A DNA stretch of 64,000 nt from the NCBI GenBank assembly GCA_965613025.1, contig CBFDUE010000002.1, positions 18,318 through 82,317 on the forward strand. Reading direction: 5' to 3'. The stretch comes from CAYTXJ01 sp965613025. GTDB lineage: Bacteria > Desulfobacterota > DSM-4660 > Desulfatiglandales > JALVMZ01. The notes beneath the pieces are model-generated. The model had not been told where the DNA came from, did no database searches, and saw nothing but the letters and a program-made list of their open reading frames with translations. Below are positions 1-8,216 of this stretch, one piece after another. Made by a program: the position numbers and the translations under genes. Within the stretch, counting starts at the first letter, position 1; the number at the start of each line of letters is the position of its first letter.

Positions 1-902
1 GCCTTTTTTTTGAAATATCTGATCTTTCTTTTATCTCCTTTGCCCATCTTTTCTATCTTACTGGTTATTCGAGGGTCAGTGAGGACCATCTCCATGATCT
101 GATCCCTTGATTTCATAATAGGGCCCAGTATTATCCGCTTTTGCCTATCTATCTCCTCAATTAATCTGTCCCTTAAAGATCGGGCAATTTCCTGAACTGA
201 AGCCATTGAGGAGCATTCCTTTAGATATTCTCTCAGATTAAAGGGTGAGCCAAAATCCACAAATACCTGTCTGTGGAATCTGAAAAAAAGAATCATCTTG
301 ATAATTGCACCGGGTCTGTCTCTAAGGCCGAAGAAAATCTTTTTTAGTTCGCCCTCTTCCTTCTCTGGTGCCTGATGATATATGATAAATTGGGGAATAA
401 TTATGATGGGATGAGAAATCCGTGATTGGGCCTGAATCAAAAACTGAAGATAATCGGGTTCCTTTCCCATAAAGTGTCGTCTGAAGATCTTTGGATCTAT
501 AAGAAATAGTAGAGAGGGTATCTTGTGTTCAAGGATATAGTTATAGAGGCTTTCCTCAGATACTCTTTTTTTTCTACTAAATAATCCACTTATACTGTGC
601 CATATATATCTTAAGGCAGGAGCTAAGGGACAGATCCATAGGGGTTTCATACCGAATGCATATCTGGGATATGGAAGGCGTTTGCTTCTAAATCCATAGT
701 GAAACAGTAGATAATCAAGGGCACCTCTATATTTAATGGCATATACAATGGTTCCCTGTCTGTGGAGCTCTCTAAGCCTTTCCTTCCACTTAGGGTCCAT
801 ATCCATCTTTTTAAACATCTTAAATAGCACATATGTAAGGAAGAGGCCTGGCTTATGATCAAATAGATATGGGGATATGGAATCCTTTTTCATATGAGGC
901 AT
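1..902 (-). CDS. plsB: Glycerol-3-phosphate acyltransferase, PlsB-like (3' end cut by window edge)
   Basis: The frame runs open from an ATG at 902 to the left edge, so about 300 residues are present and the C-terminus is missing. I translated it by hand on the minus strand. It carries PlsB-like C-terminal-half features: LLFLIDPKIF, an IIIIPQFIIYHQAP stretch, a VFVDFGSPF strand and the conserved GPIMKSRDQIMEMVLTDPRI block. PlsB acylates sn-glycerol-3-phosphate at the membrane as the first step of phospholipid synthesis. A second in-frame ATG lies at 893, and neither start has a clear Shine-Dalgarno. The gene is divergent from the operon starting at 1013. The family call is good; the exact start is uncertain. 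Confidence 0.75.
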   Translation of the reverse strand, partial: MPHMKKDSISPYLFDHKPGLFLTYVLFKMFKKMDMDPKWKERLRELHRQGTIVYAIKYRGALDYLLFHYGFRSKRLPYPRYAFGMKPLWICPLAPALRYIWHSISGLFSRKKRVSEESLYNYILEHKIPSLLFLIDPKIFRRHFMGKEPDYLQFLIQAQSRISHPIIIIPQFIIYHQAPEKEEGELKKIFFGLRDRPGAIIKMILFFRFHRQVFVDFGSPFNLREYLKECSSMASVQEIARSLRDRLIEEIDRQKRIILGPIMKSRDQIMEMVLTDPRITSKIEKMGKGDKRKIRYFKKK

Positions 903-955
903 AACTAAAGCATATTTTATATAAGATCAATAACAAAAATCAGATTAAGATCCTA

Positions 956-984
956 TTGACAAAAGACCATCCATTTATCACAAT
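956..984 (+). promoter_or_regulatory. Putative sigma-70 promoter for the 1013-7157 gene run
   Basis: TTGACA at 956-961 is followed after 17 bases by CACAAT at 979-984. The -35 is a perfect consensus match and the -10 matches at four of six positions. It lies 28 bases before the first ATG of the plus-strand gene run, which has an AAAGGAGGAG ribosome binding site. Confidence 0.5.
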
Positions 985-1012
985 AACAAAAAAATCTTAA
1001 AAGGAGGAGATC

Positions 1013-1513
1013 ATGTTAACTCCTGTGATAATATCAGGGCTTACAATGGATCCTGTAACCAATAGCCCTGTGGTAATATTAAAGGAGATAAATGGGGACA
1101 GAACACTTCCTATCTGGATAGGGGTTCTGGAGGCCACTGCCATTGCAAGTGAGCTCGAAGGAATTAAGTTTTCAAGACCCATGACCCATGATCTCCTTAA
1201 AAACATATTAGGTATGGTAGATATAAAGGTCACCCGCGTAGAGGTATGTGATCTCAGAGACAATACCTATTATGCCCTGATACATCTTCTGCACAATGGC
1301 AAAGAGATAGCCATTGATGCCCGTCCCAGTGATGCCTTGGCACTGTCATTAAGGGTAAATGCCCCTATATTTGTGGCAGAAGAGGTGATAAGACAATCTG
1401 AAAATATAGAGATAGTAACTGAACCCCAGAGCAAGACCAAAAAGGGGAAGAAGAATTGGCAAGACATATTGGACGATCTTGAACCCGATGATTTTGGGAA
1501 ATACAAGATGTAG
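1013..1513 (+). CDS. BFN-domain (bifunctional nuclease/DUF151) family protein
   Basis: 166 residues. Residues 1-135 match the BFN/DUF151 family: an opening VIISGLTMDPVTNSPVVILK, then RTLPIWIGVLEATAIASELEG, RPMTHDLL and the hallmark IDARPSDALALSLRVNAPIF. The family includes plant and bacterial proteins with reported nuclease activity, and its cellular role in bacteria is poorly defined. The tail after residue 135 is lysine-rich and acidic. A strong AGGAGG site lies 7-12 bases before the ATG. It is the first gene of a tightly packed run, with the next ATG 2 bases after its stop. Confidence 0.85.
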   Translation: MLTPVIISGLTMDPVTNSPVVILKEINGDRTLPIWIGVLEATAIASELEGIKFSRPMTHDLLKNILGMVDIKVTRVEVCDLRDNTYYALIHLLHNGKEIAIDARPSDALALSLRVNAPIFVAEEVIRQSENIEIVTEPQSKTKKGKKNWQDILDDLEPDDFGKYKM

Positions 1514-1515
1514 AG

Positions 1516-2172
1516 ATGATTGATCTTCACACCCATTCTTTCCTCAGTGATGGTGAGTTGATCCCTTCAGAGCTTATAAGAAGATATGAGGCCAAAGGCT
1601 ACAGAGCTGTTGCCATAACTGATCATTGTGATCATTCAAATCTGGAAGAGCTCCTCTCCAAGCTAATAAGATTAAAGAAAGAGATATCATCCCATTCTTC
1701 CATATTGTTTGTACCTGGGATAGAGATAACACATGTGCATCCCAAACTAATTGGGGATCTTATAGATAGGGCCAGAAAGATGGGTGCTGAGATTGTGGTG
1801 GTGCATGGAGAAAGTATTGTAGAGCCAGTGTTGAAGGGGACAAACAGAGCAGCAATTGAAGCTGGTGCAGACATACTTGCACACCCCGGATTGATTGAGA
1901 TGGAAGATGTGGTGATGGCAAAGGAAAGGGACGTGTTTTTAGAACTTTCTGCAAGAAAAGGTCATTGCCTTACAAATGGACATGTGGCAAGGCTTGCTAT
2001 GGAAAAGGGCGCATCTTTACTTCTAAATTCTGATTCTCACTCTCCCTCAGATATAATGGATGAAGATCTTGCCAGGTCTATTGTAAAAGGTGCTGGATTG
2101 GATAGTAATGGCTTTAGACGATGTATGGAAAATGCCCGCCTTTTGCTAAAGAAAAAAGGCTATTCCATTTAG
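1516..2172 (+). CDS. PHP-domain histidinol-phosphatase-type phosphoesterase
   Basis: 218 residues, the usual length for a stand-alone PHP domain. Metal-binding motifs typical of the fold are visible: DLHTHSFLSDGE near the start (HxH), ITDHCDH around residue 35, GIEITHVHP around 72, an ILAHPGLIE and a terminal LLLNSDSHSPSD. PHP proteins hydrolyse phosphoesters using two or three metal ions; the substrate here is unknown. It begins 2 bases after the BFN gene and ends 7 bases before the transglutaminase gene, so it is almost certainly co-transcribed. A second, different PHP protein ends the same run (6093-7157). Confidence 0.85.
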   Translation: MIDLHTHSFLSDGELIPSELIRRYEAKGYRAVAITDHCDHSNLEELLSKLIRLKKEISSHSSILFVPGIEITHVHPKLIGDLIDRARKMGAEIVVVHGESIVEPVLKGTNRAAIEAGADILAHPGLIEMEDVVMAKERDVFLELSARKGHCLTNGHVARLAMEKGASLLLNSDSHSPSDIMDEDLARSIVKGAGLDSNGFRRCMENARLLLKKKGYSI

Positions 2173-2179
2173 TTTAAAG

Positions 2180-3667
2180 ATGAACACTAAGACCCTGTTT
2201 AACCTCTTTTCCATATCTGTTGTCCTGTTTTGGTTAATAATGATATCTCTGCTTGTAATTAATACCCACAAAAGCAATAGAGCCATATATGGAATATCTC
2301 CTACAACTGACATAAAGACTCAAGAGAGGAGGGAATGGAAGGAGATATTCTTTAAGAATAGAAAGGTGGGATATGCACTTACCATCTTAAATCCCATTAA
2401 GGATGATGGATATTTCTTTCAGGAAGAGATCTACTTAAGAATGAATATTATGGGATATCTGAATTCCATGAATGTGATAACTCAATGCAAATTAGATCAA
2501 AAATTTCAGCTCAGAGAGTTTAACTTCAGGATGAGGTCTGGATTAATGGTTTTTCACCTGAAAGGGAGGGTAGTGGCAAAGGAGCTTATTATTGAAAGAG
2601 GAGATGGAAAGATCATCCAGAGAATAAGGCTGAAAGAACTGCCCTTAGTAAGTAGTGCACTTGAATCTTTTTTTATAACTAAGAGGCTTAAGGTTGGGCA
2701 GAGTTTTTATATACCCATTTTTGACCCCACCACTTTATCTGTCAGACCTCTGAGGATAGAGGTAGCAAAGAGGGAGAAGATCCGCATAAAAAGGCTTACA
2801 TTTGATTCCTACCTTTTAAGGACTAAGCTTTGGGGAAGAGATTTTAAGGTATGGATATCTGATGATGGAGAGGTCTTAAAAGAGGAAGGCTTCTTGGGAC
2901 TTACCACTATAAGATCTAATGCAGCTTCGGCACTATCAGGGATTAAAGAATCTTCGGGACAGGATCTATATGATATAGTGGCAATTAAAGTGGAGCGAAA
3001 ATTGACAGATATCCCATCATTGAGAACCCTTAAGTTGAGATTAAAGGGGATAGATCTATCCATCATAGATCCTGATATATGGGATGGAAGGAGACAGAAA
3101 AGGATTAAAGATGTTATCGTTATAAGTAAAGAGAGGGTATTGCATAATTTATTCTCTTATAAGTTGCCTTTTAAAGGAAAGGATATGGAAATCTATCTGA
3201 GGGCAGATATAAACATTGAATCTGATAGCCCAGTTATTAAAGAAAAGGCAAAGGAGATAATTGGCAGCACAGATAACCCCTTTTGGGCGTGTAAAAAGAT
3301 TGTAAATTGGGTTTACAAGACATTAGAAAAGCGACCTATGTTTTCCTTTCCAAGTGCATTGGAGGTATTAAAGGTAAAAGCAGGGGACTGCAATGAGCAT
3401 GCCGTTTTGACTGCGGCACTTCTAAGGGCAGTTGGTATTCCTGCCAAGGTGGTGATCGGCCTGGTATACAATAGAGGATGTTTTTACTATCATGCCTGGA
3501 ATGAGGCCTATATGGGAGAATGGATCTCATTGGACTCTGTCATGAACCAGATACCTGCAGATGTAACACACTTAAAGTTAATTGAAGGTGGGCCTGAAAA
3601 ACAGGCCAAGATCCTCTCATTTATTGGAAAGATAAAGATAGATGTTATGGATTTTACTTATGATTGA
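2180..3667 (+). CDS. Membrane-anchored transglutaminase-like protein
   Basis: 495 residues. A single hydrophobic segment at about residues 8-27 suggests an inner-membrane anchor with the rest outside the cytoplasm. The C-terminal third holds a transglutaminase/protease-like core: AGDCNEHAVLTAALLRAVGI with the candidate catalytic Cys, YYHAWNEA with the His, and WISLDSVMNQ with the Asp. The middle region is unidentified. The last 8 bases overlap the ABC ATPase gene, implying translational coupling. Such proteins may act on cell-envelope or secreted polypeptides; the substrate cannot be inferred. Its coupling to an ABC exporter suggests a shared envelope function. Confidence 0.8.
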   Translation: MNTKTLFNLFSISVVLFWLIMISLLVINTHKSNRAIYGISPTTDIKTQERREWKEIFFKNRKVGYALTILNPIKDDGYFFQEEIYLRMNIMGYLNSMNVITQCKLDQKFQLREFNFRMRSGLMVFHLKGRVVAKELIIERGDGKIIQRIRLKELPLVSSALESFFITKRLKVGQSFYIPIFDPTTLSVRPLRIEVAKREKIRIKRLTFDSYLLRTKLWGRDFKVWISDDGEVLKEEGFLGLTTIRSNAASALSGIKESSGQDLYDIVAIKVERKLTDIPSLRTLKLRLKGIDLSIIDPDIWDGRRQKRIKDVIVISKERVLHNLFSYKLPFKGKDMEIYLRADINIESDSPVIKEKAKEIIGSTDNPFWACKKIVNWVYKTLEKRPMFSFPSALEVLKVKAGDCNEHAVLTAALLRAVGIPAKVVIGLVYNRGCFYYHAWNEAYMGEWISLDSVMNQIPADVTHLKLIEGGPEKQAKILSFIGKIKIDVMDFTYD

Positions 3668-4394
3668 ACTGGTTAATCTTTCAAAGAGCTATAGGAATAT
3701 AAAGGCGGTGGATAATATTAATCTAAGGATTGAGAAGGGAACGATCTTTGGGTTCTTAGGGCCAAATGGTGCTGGAAAGACAACCACTATTAAGATGATG
3801 GCAGGAGTTATGAACCCTACAGGTGGAAAGATCATTTTGGATGGAATTGATCTAATAAATGACCCTGTTTCAGCCAAGAAAATAGTAGGATATATCCCTG
3901 ATAGGCCTTTTCTGTATGAGAGACTTACTGGCTGGGAGTTTTTAAAATTAATATCTGCCCTATATGGTATGAATGGCTCTGCGGAGTTGGATAAGAAGAT
4001 CTTAAGACTTCTTCATCTATTTGAGATAGCCGAGTGGAAAGACGAACTTATTGAAAGTTATTCACATGGAATGAAGCAGAGACTGGTTATGTGTTCAGCC
4101 CTAATCCATGACCCTAAGATATTGATTGTGGATGAACCCATGGTGGGGCTTGATCCAAAGGCTATGAGGCTTGTTAAAGAGATCTTTAGAAAAAAGGCAC
4201 AGGAAGGAATGACCCTATTTATATCCACCCATTCATTAGAAGTAGCACAGGAGTTGTGTAATGAGGTTGCAATCATTCATAAAGGCAGGATTGTGGCTCA
4301 GGGAACCTTAGATGAGTTAAAAAAAGAGGCGCGCTTGGACGGAACCCTTGAAGACATATTTTTAAAGATCATAGAAGAGGAAATGAATGATTGA
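3660..4394 (+). CDS. ABC transporter ATP-binding protein
   Basis: About 244 residues from the ATG at 3660. An in-frame ATG at 3642 would add six residues inside the preceding gene; I prefer 3660 because the family starts with IELVNLSKSY-like residues. Visible motifs are Walker A GPNGAGKTT, a signature region read as ESYSHGMKQRL (a degenerate LSGGQ as in ABC-2 exporters), Walker B ILIVDEPMVGLDP and the STHS switch histidine. It resembles CcmA/NatA-type ATPases that energise ABC-2 permeases. It overlaps the transglutaminase gene upstream by 8 bases and the permease downstream by one base (TGATG). Confidence 0.9.
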   Translation: MIELVNLSKSYRNIKAVDNINLRIEKGTIFGFLGPNGAGKTTTIKMMAGVMNPTGGKIILDGIDLINDPVSAKKIVGYIPDRPFLYERLTGWEFLKLISALYGMNGSAELDKKILRLLHLFEIAEWKDELIESYSHGMKQRLVMCSALIHDPKILIVDEPMVGLDPKAMRLVKEIFRKKAQEGMTLFISTHSLEVAQELCNEVAIIHKGRIVAQGTLDELKKEARLDGTLEDIFLKIIEEEMND

Positions 4395-6088
4395 TGGAAG
4401 ATCTGTTAATTCTCATCAGTCCCAGAATCTTAGCCCTTAAAAATAGGGTTAATCGTATAGAGAAGAGATCCAAAATTATTTATGCGGTATTGGGAGGAAT
4501 AATACTTTGGGTGGGGATATCATATGCATGTATAAAAGTGCTTTTTTATTTTAAGTCAATTGAGGTGATAGGAGATCTTCTAAATTACAGACTGCTTTCC
4601 ATGATCCTCCTTACCTTTTTTTCCCTCCTTATTATAAGTAACATAATAACCTCACTTTCTAATCTCTATATATCCAGAGACCTGGAATTACTCCATTCAA
4701 TGCCAGTTTCTTCAGATAAGATATATGTGGCAAAGGCATTCTATACCCTTCTTGACAGCTCCTGGATGATAGCTGTCTTTGGTATCCCTGTGCTTATTGC
4801 CTTTGGCTGGGTATATAAGACAGGGGCTCTATATTATTTTCATATGCTCCATTGTATATTTGCATTTGTGATTATCTCTGCCAATGTGGGAATAATGGTC
4901 ACTATGATACTTACAAATCTTTTTCCCGCACAAAGGACAAAAGATATACTCATGTTATTGACAGTCATAATGATAGCCTCGCTTTATCTGCTATTTAGAC
5001 TTCTCAGGCCAGAGAGGCTCGTGGATCCTGACTCCTTTTTTTCCATAATTCATTATATGGGAGCACTTAAAAAGACCGATTCTCCCTATCTTCCCACCTT
5101 TTGGATTACCTCTATCTTATGGTCCCTTCTAACAAATGAAAAGGGATCTCCTTTTATCTTTAATACACTGATGTTATGGAGCACTGCCTTAGCACTTACT
5201 GTGATAAACATATGGCTTTCCAGATGGATCTATTTTAAGGGATATTCAAAGGCCCATGAGGCAAAGAGAAGGATTATTACCGGCTCTTTTATAAACAACA
5301 TCATAAAGAAATTGTTAAGACCTTTTATGTCACAAGATCTCGTTCTAATGATAGACAAAGAGATTAGGGCATTTTTTAGAGATAATACCCAATGGTCTCA
5401 GCTCTTATTGCTTTTAGCCTTAATTGTAGTCTATCTATATAATTTTAAGGTGCTACCTTTAGAGAAGGCATATATACGAATTGATATACTACAGAATGAG
5501 ATTGCATTTTTGAACTTGGGACTATCTGGTTTTGTTGTATCAGCTATTGCAACGAGATTTATTTACCCGTCTATCAGTTCGGAAGGGGAGGCATTTTGGA
5601 TAATTCGCTCTTCCCCATTTTCTATGCAGAGGTTTATCTGGTGTAAGTATCTATTCTATCTCCCATTTATGTTAATTTTAGGAGAGATACTAATTATAAG
5701 CACAAATATAATTCTAAATGTATCCAAGGCATTAATGTATAGCACTTCAGTAACCCTTTTTTTTGTTACATTTTCAATAGTAGCAATCGCCTTAAGAATG
5801 GGTGCTCAATATCCCAATTTTCGTTATGAAAATATCGCACAGATATCCACTGGTATAGGTGGGTTAACCTTTATGATAATAAGTGTGGCTTTTATCATCC
5901 TTGTAATGGCAATAGAGACAGGCCCTGTATATATTCTTTTTATGTCTGAATTTAAAGATATATCCATAAGCATATTAAAATGGATATATATAATCCTTTC
6001 ATTTTCTTTTGTTCTGTTTTTAACATTTTTTATAACATATAGATCGTTAAAGATAGCGATTTTAAGGCTTGAAAGATTGGAGACCTAA
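4394..6088 (+). CDS. ABC transporter multi-spanning permease
   Basis: About 564 residues with roughly a dozen hydrophobic segments, arranged as two membrane halves around a more polar stretch near residues 290-330. There is no recognisable nucleotide-binding or binding-protein domain. It is the membrane partner of the ATPase at 3660-4394, whose stop codon overlaps its ATG. I start it at ATG 4394 rather than the TTG at 4391. The length is much greater than a classical ABC-2 subunit (about 250-380 residues) and resembles the large putative ABC exporter family. The substrate is unknown. Confidence 0.8.
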   Translation: MEDLLILISPRILALKNRVNRIEKRSKIIYAVLGGIILWVGISYACIKVLFYFKSIEVIGDLLNYRLLSMILLTFFSLLIISNIITSLSNLYISRDLELLHSMPVSSDKIYVAKAFYTLLDSSWMIAVFGIPVLIAFGWVYKTGALYYFHMLHCIFAFVIISANVGIMVTMILTNLFPAQRTKDILMLLTVIMIASLYLLFRLLRPERLVDPDSFFSIIHYMGALKKTDSPYLPTFWITSILWSLLTNEKGSPFIFNTLMLWSTALALTVINIWLSRWIYFKGYSKAHEAKRRIITGSFINNIIKKLLRPFMSQDLVLMIDKEIRAFFRDNTQWSQLLLLLALIVVYLYNFKVLPLEKAYIRIDILQNEIAFLNLGLSGFVVSAIATRFIYPSISSEGEAFWIIRSSPFSMQRFIWCKYLFYLPFMLILGEILIISTNIILNVSKALMYSTSVTLFFVTFSIVAIALRMGAQYPNFRYENIAQISTGIGGLTFMIISVAFIILVMAIETGPVYILFMSEFKDISISILKWIYIILSFSFVLFLTFFITYRSLKIAILRLERLET

Positions 6089-6092
6089 AATT

Positions 6093-7157
6093 ATGACAGA
6101 TATTATGTTCGGTCATGAATATATTGGAAACATTCATATACACACAATCAGAAGTGATGGGGGGAAAGACATTGAAGAGATTGCAGGCATCGCCCAAGAT
6201 ATGGGGCTTGATTTTATCTGTATAACTGATCATGATTTTACCCAGACTACTCTCCCCCTAAAAAAAGAGGGATTTTACGGAGATATAGCTGTGCTGATCG
6301 GCCTTGAAATAGGTAAGGATGATCATCACTATCTTGCATTTGGTATAAAAGATCTCATACGGTATGACAATTTAAGCCCTCAAGAGATTATTGATAAGGT
6401 TTATAATCAAGGGGGTTTTGGCTTTTTAGCCCATCCCTTTGAAAAGGGGATGCCATTTTTTGAAAGATCAAAGGCATATATATGGAGAGATCTAAGAGTT
6501 AAAGGTTTTACAGGAATATGCATCTGGAATTTTATGTCAAGATGGAAAGAGAGAGTTAAATCGCCCATACACGGAATTGTGATGCTCTGTTTCAAACGTG
6601 AACTTTTAAAGGGGCCAAGTAAAAAGACCATGGAGTTTTATGATACATTATGCCTTAGCAGAAAGGTGGTGGCTATAGGAGGATCGGATGCACACGGAAC
6701 TATCTTTAAATACGGGCCTTTTTCATTTACCCCCATCTCTTATGAGTTTTTGTTAAATTCCATAAATATTCATATATTTTTAAATTCTCCTCTTCCAAGA
6801 GAATTTAAAGAGGCTAAGGAGCTGATCTATGACGCCATTAAAAAGGGAAGGCTATTTATTGCCCACGATGGCCTTAGCCCTTCCAAAAATTTTAGATTTG
6901 AATTTGTATCATTAAAGGGATCAGACCTATTTATGGGAGAAGAATCCTCCTTTGAAGAGGGCCATCTGCTTATCCAACTTCCCAGTGTGGGGCAGATCAG
7001 AATTATTAGAAATGGAAGGGTTGTGAGAATAATACATGGTATAGGAGGAATTCATCGTGTAACTGAAGAAGGGATTTATAGAGTGGAGGTGTATAAACAT
7101 ATCCCCATCTTTGGCTGGAGGCCTTGGATATTTTCAAACCCAATCTATTTAAGATAA
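6093..7157 (+). CDS. PHP-domain metallo-phosphoesterase, long form
   Basis: 354 residues from ATG 6093, which has GGAG about 14 bases upstream; an in-frame TTG at 6069 overlaps the permease. The PHP core is clear: GNIHIHTIRSDGGKDIEEIA, FICITDHDFTQTT, GFLAHPFEKG and AIGGSDAHGTIF. A C-terminal region of about 80 residues rich in beta strands follows, as in PHP proteins with appended beta-sandwich domains. It ends two bases before the converging selD gene with no terminator between. The substrate is unknown. It closes the run that starts with the other PHP protein. Confidence 0.82.
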   Translation: MTDIMFGHEYIGNIHIHTIRSDGGKDIEEIAGIAQDMGLDFICITDHDFTQTTLPLKKEGFYGDIAVLIGLEIGKDDHHYLAFGIKDLIRYDNLSPQEIIDKVYNQGGFGFLAHPFEKGMPFFERSKAYIWRDLRVKGFTGICIWNFMSRWKERVKSPIHGIVMLCFKRELLKGPSKKTMEFYDTLCLSRKVVAIGGSDAHGTIFKYGPFSFTPISYEFLLNSINIHIFLNSPLPREFKEAKELIYDAIKKGRLFIAHDGLSPSKNFRFEFVSLKGSDLFMGEESSFEEGHLLIQLPSVGQIRIIRNGRVVRIIHGIGGIHRVTEEGIYRVEVYKHIPIFGWRPWIFSNPIYLR

Positions 7158-7159
7158 TG

Positions 7160-8209
7160 TTAAACTACGACTATCTTTTCTGCCGGTTCTGAAACCACTT
7201 CACCTATGATAGTAGCATCCTGTATTCCGTTATTTTTTAGTTCCTGGATCAAAGAAAGAGAATGTCTTTCTGCAATACATATGAGCAGGCCTCCTGAGGT
7301 CTGTGGATCAAATAGAATTGGTTCAATTGATCTATCCACTTTAGATTGAATCTCTACCATTGACTGGCGAAATTCGCGATTTCTGTATGTCCCTGCTGGG
7401 ATAAGCCCCATCTTGGCATATTCAACTGCCTTAGGAATTATGGGCAATTTATCAGAGTAGATCTTAAACCCCAATTTGGACTCTTCAACCATCTCACACA
7501 TATGGCCTAAGAGTCCAAATCCAGTGATATCAGTGCAGGCTGTCACCGGAAATCGGAGCATCACCTCAGAGGCCTTTCTATTAAGAGTGGCCATAAGTTG
7601 AGTTACATAATCAATTACGGATTGATCTGCAAGCCCCCCTTTTATAGCAGTGTTAATTATTCCAGTTCCAAGAGGCTTTGTAAGGATCAGTTTATCTCCC
7701 AGTTTAAATCCATCCTTTCTTATTATACGCTCTGGATGTATAAAGCCAGTTACTGATAGGCCATACTTAAGCTCTTTATCTTCCACACTGTGTCCTCCCA
7801 CAAGTACCACTTCAGCCTCTTTCATCTTCTCAAGTCCCCCCTGTAAAACCTCCCTTAAAACAGAGATATCCATATCTTCCCTTGGAAATGCAACAAGATT
7901 CATGGCGGTCTTGGGGACTCCTCCCATTGCATAGATATCGCTCAAGGCATTGGCAGCAGCAATCTTTCCAAACCAATATGGATCATCCACAATGGGGGTA
8001 AAAAAATCTACGGTCTGGATAATGGCAAGTTCATCATTTATCTTATATACCCCAGCATCATCTGCTCGTGCAAGACCCACGATCAGATTGGGGTCAGTAG
8101 GAAATTCCATTCCACACAAAGCTCTATCCAGATCCCCTGGAGGCAGTTTTGAAGCTCAACCTGAGCCTTTAACCGTTTCGGTCAAGCGAAGTCCTTCTTT
8201 AACTTTCAT
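7160..8209 (-). CDS. selD: Selenide, water dikinase, itself a selenoprotein (in-frame UGA)
   Basis: SelD makes selenophosphate from selenide and ATP for selenocysteine and selenouridine synthesis. A plain ORF reading begins at a TTG at 8119 and lacks the catalytic N-terminus. Reading upstream on the minus strand gives ATG at 8209 and a 349-residue protein whose codon 18 is TGA (8156-8158) in the context TVKGSG-U-ASKLPPGDL. This is the position of the catalytic Cys/Sec in SelD. Downstream are the glycine-rich DDAGVYK region and SDIYAMGG, then ITGFGLLGH and DPQTSGGLL. AAAAGGAG lies about 10 bases before the ATG, overlapping the stop of the upstream gene. It is last in the selenium operon. Confidence 0.93.
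8127..8158 (-). promoter_or_regulatory. UGA codon with candidate bacterial SECIS hairpin in selD
   Basis: The UGA occupies 8156-8158. Starting 14 nucleotides downstream, UCCAG (8137-8141) can pair with CUGGA (8127-8131) around the loop GGGAU. A small stem with a guanine-rich apical loop just 3' of UGA is the arrangement recognised by SelB in bacteria. The hairpin was found by eye only, and flanking AGCU tracts might extend the stem. Confidence 0.65.
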
Positions 8210-8216
8210 GAACTTC

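Noticed and set aside
647..862. A 71-residue minus-strand frame inside the plsB-like gene
   Set aside because: It is a shadow; the adjacent frame encodes continuous PlsB sequence from 902 to 1.
7160..8119. selD as a 319-residue gene starting at TTG 8119, or as a pseudogene broken at 8156
   Set aside because: The coding frame continues upstream through a single TGA at the known Cys/Sec position to an ATG with a ribosome site, so a selenoprotein explains it better.
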